The notes beneath the pieces were generated by a model. It did not search any database, was not told the DNA's origin, and was given only the letters and a program-made list of their open reading frames with translations. A stretch of 64,000 nt of DNA from Lederbergia citrea (lineage in GTDB: Bacteria > Bacillota > Bacilli > Bacillales > Bacillaceae_C), in NCBI RefSeq assembly GCF_018343525.1, contig NZ_JAGYPH010000004.1:124001-188000 (forward strand), in the 5' to 3' direction. Positions 57,381-64,000 of the stretch are shown here, one piece after another (position 1 is the first letter of the stretch; each line of letters begins with the position of its first letter). A program made the position numbers and the translations under genes.

Positions 57381-58226
57381 TCATTGACCCGGGGATTGAA
57401 CATATTTTTGATACATACCGTTTAATTTCTGTACATAATGTCCGGCTTTTCCCGGAAAACGCTCCTGGCCAAAACTTTTAACGGGGATAATTTCCTGGAT
57501 AGAATTCGTAAAGAATATTTCCTCAGCATTCTTTAATTCTGAAGTATAATATAAACCTTCTTCAACGGGCATGCCTAATCGGTCCGCCATTTTTAAAACA
57601 AATTTCCGAGTAATGCCATTTAATATGCCAGTTTCAAGCCCAGGAGTAAAGAGCATTCCGTTTTTAACCCAAAACAAATTCGAAGTGACACCTTCTGCTA
57701 AAAATCCCGCTTCTGTAAGAAAAATCCCTTCCTTGCTCGGATCAGGTCCGAGCTCTCGCTTTGCAGCTACATTATTGAAAAAGTGATGCGATTTTAATCG
57801 GTTTGCAGTTTCCGGAGTATTTCGAGTAATCTTTAAAATAACAGCTTCTTTTTCTCGTAGCTGTTCCATCTGCGGAAGCGGTTTTTGATACATAATGACA
57901 GTTGGTGAATCATATGGTTCAGTTTGCAGTCCGATTTCCCCAATACCTGCCGAGACGTTAAACCTAATATAAGAATCCTGCAAATTATTCAAGCTTGAGA
58001 GCTCTTCAATAATGGAAGATACTTCAGAACGAGCAAATTGCCGATTGATTTGAAGTTCTTCAAGCCCCTTATTCAATCTCTCCAAATGATCGTCAAGTAA
58101 AAATGGATGCCCGCCGTATGTTCGAAATGTTTCAAACACGCCAAGACCATAAATGTATCCGTGGTCCAATGGAGAGATCACTGCTTTACTTGTTTCAATA
58201 AATTCGCCGTTCAAATACATATACAT
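57381..58226 (-). CDS. pabC: Aminodeoxychorismate lyase PabC
   Basis: 281 residues, fold-type IV PLP enzyme. DHGYIYGLGVFETFRTYGG and PLP Lys in the SHHFFNNVAAKRELG region (about 145), LTEAGFLAEGVTSNLFW, NGITRKFVLKMA. It releases pyruvate from aminodeoxychorismate to give 4-aminobenzoate for folate. Start near the pabA stop: a TTG overlapping it by four bases or the ATG two codons later used here. Confidence 0.92.
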   Translation of the reverse strand: MYMYLNGEFIETSKAVISPLDHGYIYGLGVFETFRTYGGHPFLLDDHLERLNKGLEELQINRQFARSEVSSIIEELSSLNNLQDSYIRFNVSAGIGEIGLQTEPYDSPTVIMYQKPLPQMEQLREKEAVILKITRNTPETANRLKSHHFFNNVAAKRELGPDPSKEGIFLTEAGFLAEGVTSNLFWVKNGMLFTPGLETGILNGITRKFVLKMADRLGMPVEEGLYYTSELKNAEEIFFTNSIQEIIPVKSFGQERFPGKAGHYVQKLNGMYQKYVQSPGQ

Positions 58227-58228
58227 AT

Positions 58229-58813
58229 TCAACTTACTTCCAGTCGAAAGGAATCGAGAAAATTTTGCAACAGTTGCTTCCCTGATTCTGTCATAATTGA
58301 TTCAGGGTGAAACTGGACGCCCTCAACTGGTAATTCCTTATGTCTGATTCCCATTATTTCGCCCTCAGAAGTCCATGCAGATACTTCCAAACAATCGGGA
58401 AGTCCCTCTTTTTTCACGATTAAAGAATGATAGCGTGTTGCCCTGAATGGCTGATCCACTCCAGTGAAAACTGTTTTTCCATCGTGGAAGATCGGCGATG
58501 TTTTCCCGTGCAGTAAACGTTCCGCCTTTACAACCACTCCCCCGAATACTTGCCCAATGGCCTGATGGCCGAGGCATACACCGAGAATTGGAATCTTTCC
58601 GGCAAAATAACGAATGGTATCGAGCGAAATACCCGCTTCGTCTGGTGTACAAGGACCAGGTGAAATCACTAAGTGATCGGGAGCAAGTTTTTCAATTTCT
58701 TCTATAGAAATTTCATCATTTCTCTTTACTATTATGTCTTCGCCAAGCTCACCGAAATATTGTACAAGATTGTATGTAAATGAATCATAATTATCAATCA
58801 TGAGAATCATCAT
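58229..58813 (-). CDS. pabA: Glutamine amidotransferase PabA/TrpG
   Basis: 194 residues, class-I GATase: [16 protein letters not shown], nucleophile Cys in [15 protein letters not shown], catalytic His/Glu in [11 protein letters not shown]. Supplies ammonia to PabB; in Bacillus this subunit also serves anthranilate synthase TrpE. ATG overlaps the pabB stop region by 20 bases. Confidence 0.95.
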   Translation of the reverse strand: MMILMIDNYDSFTYNLVQYFGELGEDIIVKRNDEISIEEIEKLAPDHLVISPGPCTPDEAGISLDTIRYFAGKIPILGVCLGHQAIGQVFGGVVVKAERLLHGKTSPIFHDGKTVFTGVDQPFRATRYHSLIVKKEGLPDCLEVSAWTSEGEIMGIRHKELPVEGVQFHPESIMTESGKQLLQNFLDSFRLEVS

Positions 58814-60206
58814 TCGTCCCCCTATTCTCAGCCACTTCCTTCGCTTTCCAAAGTGCGGCTGCTTTTTTCAGCGATTCCTCATACTCCGCTTTTGGGTCGG
58901 AATCAATCACAATACCCGCACCGGCCTGAACGTGACATATTCCCGCTTTTACAAGCATCGTCCGAATAACAATATTCAAATGGACATCCTCATTAAAGCC
59001 GATCCAGCCAATAGAGCCTGTATATACTCCACGTTTTACCGGCTCTAATTCTTCTATAATTTCCATTGTTCGAACTTTCGGTGCCCCTGTAATCGTTCCA
59101 CCTGGAAATACAGCTTCAATTAAGTCATATGAACTTTTTTCTTCCGCTAGCTTACCGCTTACATGAGAAACGATGTGCATCACATGCGAATATTTTTCAA
59201 CCGTCATTAATTCGTCTACCTTTACGGACCCATATTCGCATACTCTTCCAAGGTCATTTCTTTCTAAATCAACAAGCATGATATGCTCTGCTTGCTCTTT
59301 TTCATTTTCAATCAGCTCGTTTGCAAGCCGCATATCTTCCTCATGATCTTTGCCGCGAGGTCTCGTACCAGCAATTGGTCTTGTACTTACAATATTGTCC
59401 TCTTTTTTTATTAAAAGTTCCGGAGACCCTGAAACAATCTGGAATTCCGGTGTGTGTATATAGCCCATATATGGAGACGGATTAAGATCACGAAGCTCTT
59501 TATATATTTCAATTGGAGGGATAGCTAGCTCCCGTGACTGTCTAACAGTCAAATTAACTTGAAAAACGTCTCCATCAGCGATATATGCTTGTACTTTTTG
59601 AACTGCAATAATGAATTCGTCTTCTGTAAACGAAACTTGGAGTTCGTTATTTTTTTCATCAGAAACAGTTGTTGAGTCAAGCTCAACCGGATCAGAAAGC
59701 CATGCATTTTTTGCTGTTTCTAGCCTTTCTTGTGCTGGCCCACGGTTCAAAACCATTACCCATAAACATTCCTCTTCATGGTCAAAAACAGCCCACTCGT
59801 CAAAAACAAGAAAATGTAACAAAGGTAACTTCAAATCATCATCTGCAATATCCGGGAGTTTTTCAATACATTGCCCATAATCATAACTAATATAACCAAT
59901 GGCCCCTCCTTGAAAATCAGGTAGCCCATGTTGGGGTGGAAATGAAAACTGGCTCATCCACTTTTCCATCACCGCGAGTGGTTTACCGGAAACAACAGTC
60001 CGCTCGCCCCCTTGATCAATTTCAACTTGCTTTTGGTTTGCTTGAATCGCGGCAAACGGCTTTATTCCAGCGATACTATACCGGCCGGTCCGCCCGCTTT
60101 CTAGCAAGACGTGTCGATCCTCATTCGCTGTTAAGGACAAATATGATTGAAAAAACCTTTCTTTCGTAAAGGGAATTTTTTTATATAAAACTGGTTCTAC
60201 TACCAA
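58794..60206 (-). CDS. pabB: Aminodeoxychorismate synthase component I PabB
   Basis: 470 residues. Chorismate-binding domain (about 200-460): [89 protein letters not shown]. With PabA converts chorismate to aminodeoxychorismate. First gene of pabBAC; the usual sul-folB-folK genes do not follow. TTG start, seven bases from GGAAGTGG, is the best available. Confidence 0.93.
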   Translation of the reverse strand: MVVEPVLYKKIPFTKERFFQSYLSLTANEDRHVLLESGRTGRYSIAGIKPFAAIQANQKQVEIDQGGERTVVSGKPLAVMEKWMSQFSFPPQHGLPDFQGGAIGYISYDYGQCIEKLPDIADDDLKLPLLHFLVFDEWAVFDHEEECLWVMVLNRGPAQERLETAKNAWLSDPVELDSTTVSDEKNNELQVSFTEDEFIIAVQKVQAYIADGDVFQVNLTVRQSRELAIPPIEIYKELRDLNPSPYMGYIHTPEFQIVSGSPELLIKKEDNIVSTRPIAGTRPRGKDHEEDMRLANELIENEKEQAEHIMLVDLERNDLGRVCEYGSVKVDELMTVEKYSHVMHIVSHVSGKLAEEKSSYDLIEAVFPGGTITGAPKVRTMEIIEELEPVKRGVYTGSIGWIGFNEDVHLNIVIRTMLVKAGICHVQAGAGIVIDSDPKAEYEESLKKAAALWKAKEVAENRGTNDDSHD

Positions 60207-60422
60207 TTGAACGCCACTTCCATTCTAAATACCGATGATATTTTATCTGATAAGATTTTACCATTTAATCTCCCCATAACGGTAATCTTTTAATAAACTT
60301 TGCATAGCATAATAAGCACATCCTTCTAATTTACATTCATACGACGTTTCTTTACCAATATTTTATCCGAATAAGGAAAACAAAACGTTTTAAATTAATA
60401 TAGATTAAGGTATAATGCAAGT

Positions 60423-60571
60423 AAGAAGACTTTAAAGTAAAAAAACCGTTCCGATGCAAGACACATCGAAACGGCCATACAATAGCAGGTTCCCGTTAGG
60501 GGATCGGCACATACAACGTGCTAAAACCGCCGGAGTGGGGAAAACTCAAGGGCGGTTTTAGTCTTTTTTAT
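60423..60571 (+). ncRNA. Antisense antitoxin RNA of type I toxin locus
   Basis: Plus-strand RNA predicted from a TATAAT -10 at 60411-60416 to the terminator at 60529-60571 (AAAACCGCC / GGCGGTTTT, then TCTTTTTT). It includes a strong hairpin CCGTTCCGATG / CATCGAAACGG at 60446-60473 and is fully complementary to the 3' region of the convergent toxin mRNA. The 5' end is inferred. Confidence 0.7.
60438..60473 (-). terminator. Terminator of the toxin mRNA
   Basis: Minus strand CCGTTTCGATG / CATCGGAACGG hairpin then seven T, about 85 bases beyond the toxin stop. Confidence 0.8.
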
Positions 60572-60641
60572 TAAATGACAGTATGGCTATGATCAATATT
60601 GCGAATGTGAACATCGCAGATAGTGCTTCATATACTGTCAT
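60558..60641 (-). CDS. Type I toxin, small holin-like membrane peptide
   Basis: 27 residues beginning MTVYEALSAMF with a single hydrophobic helix FAILIIAILSF and tail NKKD, the plan of Bacillus holin-like toxins of type I systems (Hol_Tox family; same MxVYEAL start). An exceptionally strong ribosome site (AAGGAGGGAGGTGA) stands six bases before the ATG and can be locked in a CCTCC-ATAA-GGAGG hairpin. Extended -10 TGTTATACT at 60715-60723. Toxic when overproduced, held down by the antisense RNA over its 3' end. Too short for usual gene callers. Confidence 0.8.
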   Translation of the reverse strand: MTVYEALSAMFTFAILIIAILSFNKKD

Positions 60642-60796
60642 ACGGCATCACCTCCCTCCTTATGGAGGAAACGTGTGCCGACCGCCCATGAGAAACCTAT
60701 TCTATTGCTTCTCAAGTATAACATATAGCGTGCATGAATTTTACAGAATATTGCAATAGGAAACTTATTTATATGACATTGGGATATAATATAAAT

Positions 60797-60924
60797 AACC
60801 GTTCCGATGCTGGTAACATCGAAACGGCCATGCAATAGCAGGTTCCCGTTTTGGGGATCGGCACATAGTGTGTGCTAAAACCGCCAGAGCTGGGAGTACT
60901 CAAGGGCGGTTTTAGTCTTTTTAT
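60797..60924 (+). ncRNA. Second, antitoxin-like RNA copy
   Basis: Repeats the whole antitoxin element with about 85 percent identity by eye: CCGTTCCGATG / CATCGAAACGG hairpin, CAATAGCAGGTTCCCGTT, GGGGATCGGCACATA, GTGCTAAAACCGCC and the same terminator. TATAAT lies at 60785-60790, just before it. No toxin reading frame faces this copy; the Gfo/Idh gene ends ten bases beyond. Its terminator also serves that gene. Confidence 0.7.
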
Positions 60925-60932
60925 TATATGAT

Positions 60933-61886
60933 TTATTTAAGTTCCAGTAATTTTTCCAGCACTTCCTGAACAGCAAACCCTTCTTTAAATGTGACGAGTT
61001 TCGCTCGTTCACCGGAAATCGCTTTTACAAGCTCATCAATTAATCCGGTCCTGGCATTTTCTCTTTCTATTTCTACATTCTCTTGTTCTAATAGATTACT
61101 GCCTGTAAGAACGCTCCAATTTAGGAGAGACAATACTCCCTTATCCCCATACATACGAAAGTTAATTTCTTCTTTTTTGCCAATTCCGCTTAGCCCATCT
61201 ACCAAAATGGGAACACCGTTTTCGAGCTCCATCCGTGCAATAATTCCAGTTTCGCATTGTGCCTCATTTTCCGGATACTCAATATATGTATGAATGTTTT
61301 TAACTGCACCAAATAGTTGATGCATCAACTGGATATAATGAGGCGTGATTTCACGAACAAATCCACCTTGTTCTCGACCGGCAATCCATGGATTTTGCTG
61401 CCACTCACGAGGCCATGTAGGAAACTGCATCGTTAGCTCAACTCGCTTAAGGTTGCCGATATAGCCACCGCGAATTTTCTCCTCCAACACTTCAACTGGA
61501 TTACTATAAGGAAGAGGAAAATTAATTGCATGGACAACGCCAGCAGTTTCCGCTAGCTCTAACATTTCTTTCGCTTCTTCCAATGAATTTGCTAGTGGTT
61601 TCTCACACAATACATGCTTTCCTGCTTTAAGCACATCCACTACAATTGGATGGTGAAATTTCGGTGGAACAGCCACATACACGAGATCAACTAATTTATC
61701 TTGAAGCAATTCACGGTAATCAGTATAAGTAGATGCTTCAGGTAAATCCCTTTTCATTTCCTCAAGTCGCGCTACATTAACATCACTAACAGCTGTAACA
61801 TTTGTTTCAGGATGTGCTGTAAACTGCTTTAACAGTCTTTCTCCAACCGCACCAAGCCCTATAATTCCAATATTTATTTTCCCCAT
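60933..61886 (-). CDS. Gfo/Idh/MocA family oxidoreductase
   Basis: 317 residues. NAD(P)-binding Rossmann domain (INIGIIGLGAVGERLL, residues 3-18; VAVPPKFHHPIVVDVLKAG; catalytic-type CEKPLANSLEEAKEML) and the C-terminal alpha/beta domain (GGFVREITPHYIQLMHQLFG). Substrate unknown: sugar or inositol-type dehydrogenases are typical. ATG start after GGCGGGTG; upstream GTG and TTG codons are within that site. Confidence 0.88.
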   Translation of the reverse strand: MGKINIGIIGLGAVGERLLKQFTAHPETNVTAVSDVNVARLEEMKRDLPEASTYTDYRELLQDKLVDLVYVAVPPKFHHPIVVDVLKAGKHVLCEKPLANSLEEAKEMLELAETAGVVHAINFPLPYSNPVEVLEEKIRGGYIGNLKRVELTMQFPTWPREWQQNPWIAGREQGGFVREITPHYIQLMHQLFGAVKNIHTYIEYPENEAQCETGIIARMELENGVPILVDGLSGIGKKEEINFRMYGDKGVLSLLNWSVLTGSNLLEQENVEIERENARTGLIDELVKAISGERAKLVTFKEGFAVQEVLEKLLELK

Positions 61887-62009
61887 ACTCAACACCCGCC
61901 ATCTCTATTCTCTTCTATAAAATCATATCCTTCGGGCATCGAAGTTTCAACTAATGTAGAAATAAATTAAAAGAAAATGGAACCCCTTAAATCAAAATCT
62001 TAATTTCCA

Positions 62010-63257
62010 TTAATATTTGGCCCTTTTCTTATACTGTTTTTTCCCGTCTTCAAAAACTTTCTTTGCCTTAGACAAATCATTTCCATCAATAAAATAGGCA
62101 ACTCCAGCCTGGCCAATTCCGTATGTGACCCCACCAGCAACTGCGCCTGATATTACACTCCCAGCAGCAGGAATTAATTTAACGGCTGAACGAACCCCTT
62201 CCCTAACGGCGAATGCAAGTCCAAGATTCGCACCCATTGCGCCAATAAATTCAACAGCTGTTGTCCGGCTGATTTCACGCCCGGCAATATAAGCAATCGC
62301 CATAATCATCAACGCTTGAACTGCTGTCAAAAGTGGCATATCGGCAAATGGTATCGGTTCAAGCCCGATGATTCCTGCGATGCCGGCCATTGTCATGATA
62401 ACTTTTTGTGCTACTTTTTTTTTAGCTGAAATGGCCTGCGATGCTTTGGCTGTTTTGATCTTTGCTTCATTTGGTAATGAATCAATTAAGTAGGAAGCAA
62501 CCTCATCAACATTCCAACGCATGTCATATAAAATTTTTCCGGTCTCATCAAAATCGACGTATGTACATACGGGAATGATCTTCAATAGCGGTATTTCGCT
62601 CTCCTTAAAACGTTTTTCCATTAACTCCATGGCTGTTGCAATATTTTTAGCTTTTTCCGGATTTGCGTCAAACGGAATTTGCTTATAATAGGGAGGATCC
62701 AGTTCATCCACTTGCGTAACAATGCAAATCACCGGAACATCATATTGATGCTTATTCCAGATAAATTCACGCAATTTATTTAACTCCTGTAAATCTTCTT
62801 CAATTCTTGCATCTGTTTCTTTTGCTTTAATCAAAAATAAAAAAACATCTGGCTGCTCAGCTTCCACTTCTTTCTGCAATTGTTCTAGTGCAGTTTTATT
62901 CTCAATTTGTTCGAGTGGCTTCTCACTCTCACCAAGTCCTCGTGAGTCAAGAAGTCTAATCTTTTTATTCTCCTCTGAAGGATACCAAAGCCATTTGCCT
63001 TTCCCAGTTCCCGCCTGGACAGAGCTTACAAGTTGCTTTTCCTCACTAAACAAAGCATTAACGAGAGAAGACTTCCCCGCTCCCCTTCTTCCCACGAGTG
63101 CGATTCTGGGTTCGCGCGCGTCCACTGTCAATTCTTTCAAATCACTCAACTTATCCATCATTTTACTTTTGGATTTTCCAGATAGCGGCAATTTATCAAC
63201 CTGTGCTTTTATATTTGAAAAAATAGATTCAAAATTAGACTCTTTCTCGTTACTCAT
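62010..63257 (-). CDS. Membrane-associated GTPase with DUF697
   Basis: 415 residues. Era/dynamin-like G domain: P-loop GRRGAGKS (56-63), DSRGLGE G3, TQVDE G4, and a G5-like PVCTYVD. After residue 270 a hydrophobic DUF697 region (IMTMAGIAGIIGLEPIPFADMPLLTAVQ, AIAYIAGREI, AAGSVISGAVAGGVTYGIGQ). Function unknown in the family; probably acts at the membrane. ATG start. Monocistronic. Confidence 0.87.
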   Translation of the reverse strand: MSNEKESNFESIFSNIKAQVDKLPLSGKSKSKMMDKLSDLKELTVDAREPRIALVGRRGAGKSSLVNALFSEEKQLVSSVQAGTGKGKWLWYPSEENKKIRLLDSRGLGESEKPLEQIENKTALEQLQKEVEAEQPDVFLFLIKAKETDARIEEDLQELNKLREFIWNKHQYDVPVICIVTQVDELDPPYYKQIPFDANPEKAKNIATAMELMEKRFKESEIPLLKIIPVCTYVDFDETGKILYDMRWNVDEVASYLIDSLPNEAKIKTAKASQAISAKKKVAQKVIMTMAGIAGIIGLEPIPFADMPLLTAVQALMIMAIAYIAGREISRTTAVEFIGAMGANLGLAFAVREGVRSAVKLIPAAGSVISGAVAGGVTYGIGQAGVAYFIDGNDLSKAKKVFEDGKKQYKKRAKY

Positions 63258-63386
63258 GTTTGATCCCTCGCAATCTCAATCTCTTACAGATACTTTCCCC
63301 ATTAAAGAACAGTTGAACCCCTGTTTTTGTTTTCATCTTTACACTTTCAGCTTATAATATGACTATGAAAGGAAAGGTCTTTGAAA

Positions 63387-63638
63387 ATGAAAATTCTTAA
63401 ATGGTCTTATACGAAGCGCTATAATATTAAAGCTCGTTTTGATCAATTTCCCCATTCAGAGGTAGTTTTTAGACAAATTAAGGATTATTATTTTATTTAT
63501 ACAGTCTTTTGGTCAAAGGAAGATCCTGCTGTTGAGCGGCCCCATTTGGAAGAAATGGAGGTTCTTCTTAACCGTGAACTTGGAACTTTAGACTGCTATT
63601 TAAAACGAACAGCTCTACAAAAGCTTAATCTTCAATGA
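63387..63638 (+). CDS. Hypothetical protein upstream of ykpA
   Basis: 83 residues from MKILKWSYTKRYN; no membrane segment, not recognised (KARFDQFPHSEVVFRQIKDY, EEMEVLLNRELGTLDCYLKR). GGAAAGG precedes it. It ends 16 bases before the ABC-F gene and may be cotranscribed with it. Confidence 0.65.
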   Translation: MKILKWSYTKRYNIKARFDQFPHSEVVFRQIKDYYFIYTVFWSKEDPAVERPHLEEMEVLLNRELGTLDCYLKRTALQKLNLQ

Positions 63639-63654
63639 AACTAGGTGCAAACAT

Positions 63655-64000
63655 ATGAGTATTTTAACCGTAAATAATTTAAGCCACGGTTTTGGCGATA
63701 GGGCAATTTTCAATAATGTATCATTTCGTTTATTGAAAGGCGAACATATTGGGCTCATTGGCGCCAATGGCGAAGGCAAATCAACATTTATGAATATTAT
63801 TACAGGCAAGCTTCAGCCTGATGAAGGAAAAGTAGAATGGGCAAAAAAAGTGCGCGTCGGCTACCTAGATCAGCATGCCATTCTTGAAAAAGGTTTAACG
63901 ATTCGAGATGTGCTAAAAATGGCTTTCCAATATTTATTTGATCTTGAAGCAGAAATGAATGGAATATACGAGAAAATGGGCGAAGCGTCTCCTGCAGAAT
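63655..64000 (+). CDS. ykpA: ABC-F ATPase YkpA (5' part, runs off window)
   Basis: 115 codons visible, frame open to the window edge. MSILTVNNLSHGFGDRAIFN and Walker A GANGEGKST match YkpA/YbiT-type ABC-F proteins, which are about 540 residues with two ATPase domains. ABC-F proteins act on ribosomes rather than in membranes. The rest of the gene lies outside. Confidence 0.9.
   Translation, partial: MSILTVNNLSHGFGDRAIFNNVSFRLLKGEHIGLIGANGEGKSTFMNIITGKLQPDEGKVEWAKKVRVGYLDQHAILEKGLTIRDVLKMAFQYLFDLEAEMNGIYEKMGEASPAE

Noticed and set aside
60638..60835. 65-codon open frame over the toxin leader
   Set aside because: It covers the toxin promoter, ribosome site and the second antitoxin RNA; the 27-codon toxin frame explains the strong ribosome site.

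Overview
The window is a low-GC Firmicute chromosome, almost certainly a motile, endospore-forming Bacillaceae. This rests on many recognisable Bacillus-type genes (motA/motB, mreBH, floT/yuaF, ytaF, queF with a preQ1 riboswitch, ptsG/glcT with its antiterminator site, ampS, ykpA), on sigma-A, sigma-D and sigma-W style promoters, on strong AGGAGG ribosome-binding sites, and on TTG/GTG starts placed by those sites. Most of it reads as ordinary core chromosome. Two insertion elements (an IS605-type tnpB element and an IS3/IS150-type element), several small repeats and one type I toxin-antitoxin locus interrupt it.

Layout. 0-2.3 kb: plsY-type acyltransferase coupled to a GNAT/class-V aminotransferase fusion. 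2.3-4.7 kb: DJ-1/PfpI protein and a MarR/MFS pair. 4.7-8 kb: motAB and an amino-acid ABC permease and binding protein without an ATPase. 8-9.5 kb: tnpB element. 9.5-14.7 kb: PAP2 phosphatase, mgtE behind an M-box riboswitch, LCP protein, XRE-DUF1232 regulator, ytaF. 15-18.2 kb: Zur-controlled zinc-binding lipoprotein, hmp/nsrR nitric-oxide defence. 18.2-21 kb: ampS with an IS3 element inserted in its terminator. 21-28 kb: thioesterase, mreBH, flotillin operon, EamA transporter, queF, carbonic anhydrase, and a 51-bp tandem repeat.

28.4-37.9 kb is the most unusual part: a twelve-gene minus-strand run. It encodes a cytochrome-b-like membrane protein, a Nas/Nap-type molybdenum oxidoreductase without export signal, a four-cluster ferredoxin subunit, a Tat-exported Rieske protein, three small unknown proteins, a NarK nitrate transporter fused to a PAS domain, a stand-alone histidine kinase in the same frame as that transporter, and an NreC-NreA-NreB-like nitrate regulatory set. 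Two GGG-N4-CCC-type operators 21 bp apart lie just upstream of the first promoter. I read this as a respiratory oxyanion (most likely nitrate) reductase with its own nitrate-sensing transporter. The nearby hmp/nsrR pair would deal with the NO that nitrate respiration makes.

38-47.5 kb: tRNA-Arg(CCU), an RND pump, a glutaredoxin-like protein, two paralogous tiny membrane proteins, an aldehyde dehydrogenase, a GntR-ABC exporter operon and an AAC(3)-fold acetyltransferase. 47.5-57.3 kb: a sugar ABC importer with a YesMN-type two-component system, then ptsG/glcT. 57.4-60.2 kb: pabBAC folate operon. 60.4-60.9 kb: type I toxin with antisense RNA and a second copy of that RNA. 60.9-64 kb: Gfo/Idh oxidoreductase, DUF697 GTPase, a small protein and the start of ykpA, which runs off the window end.
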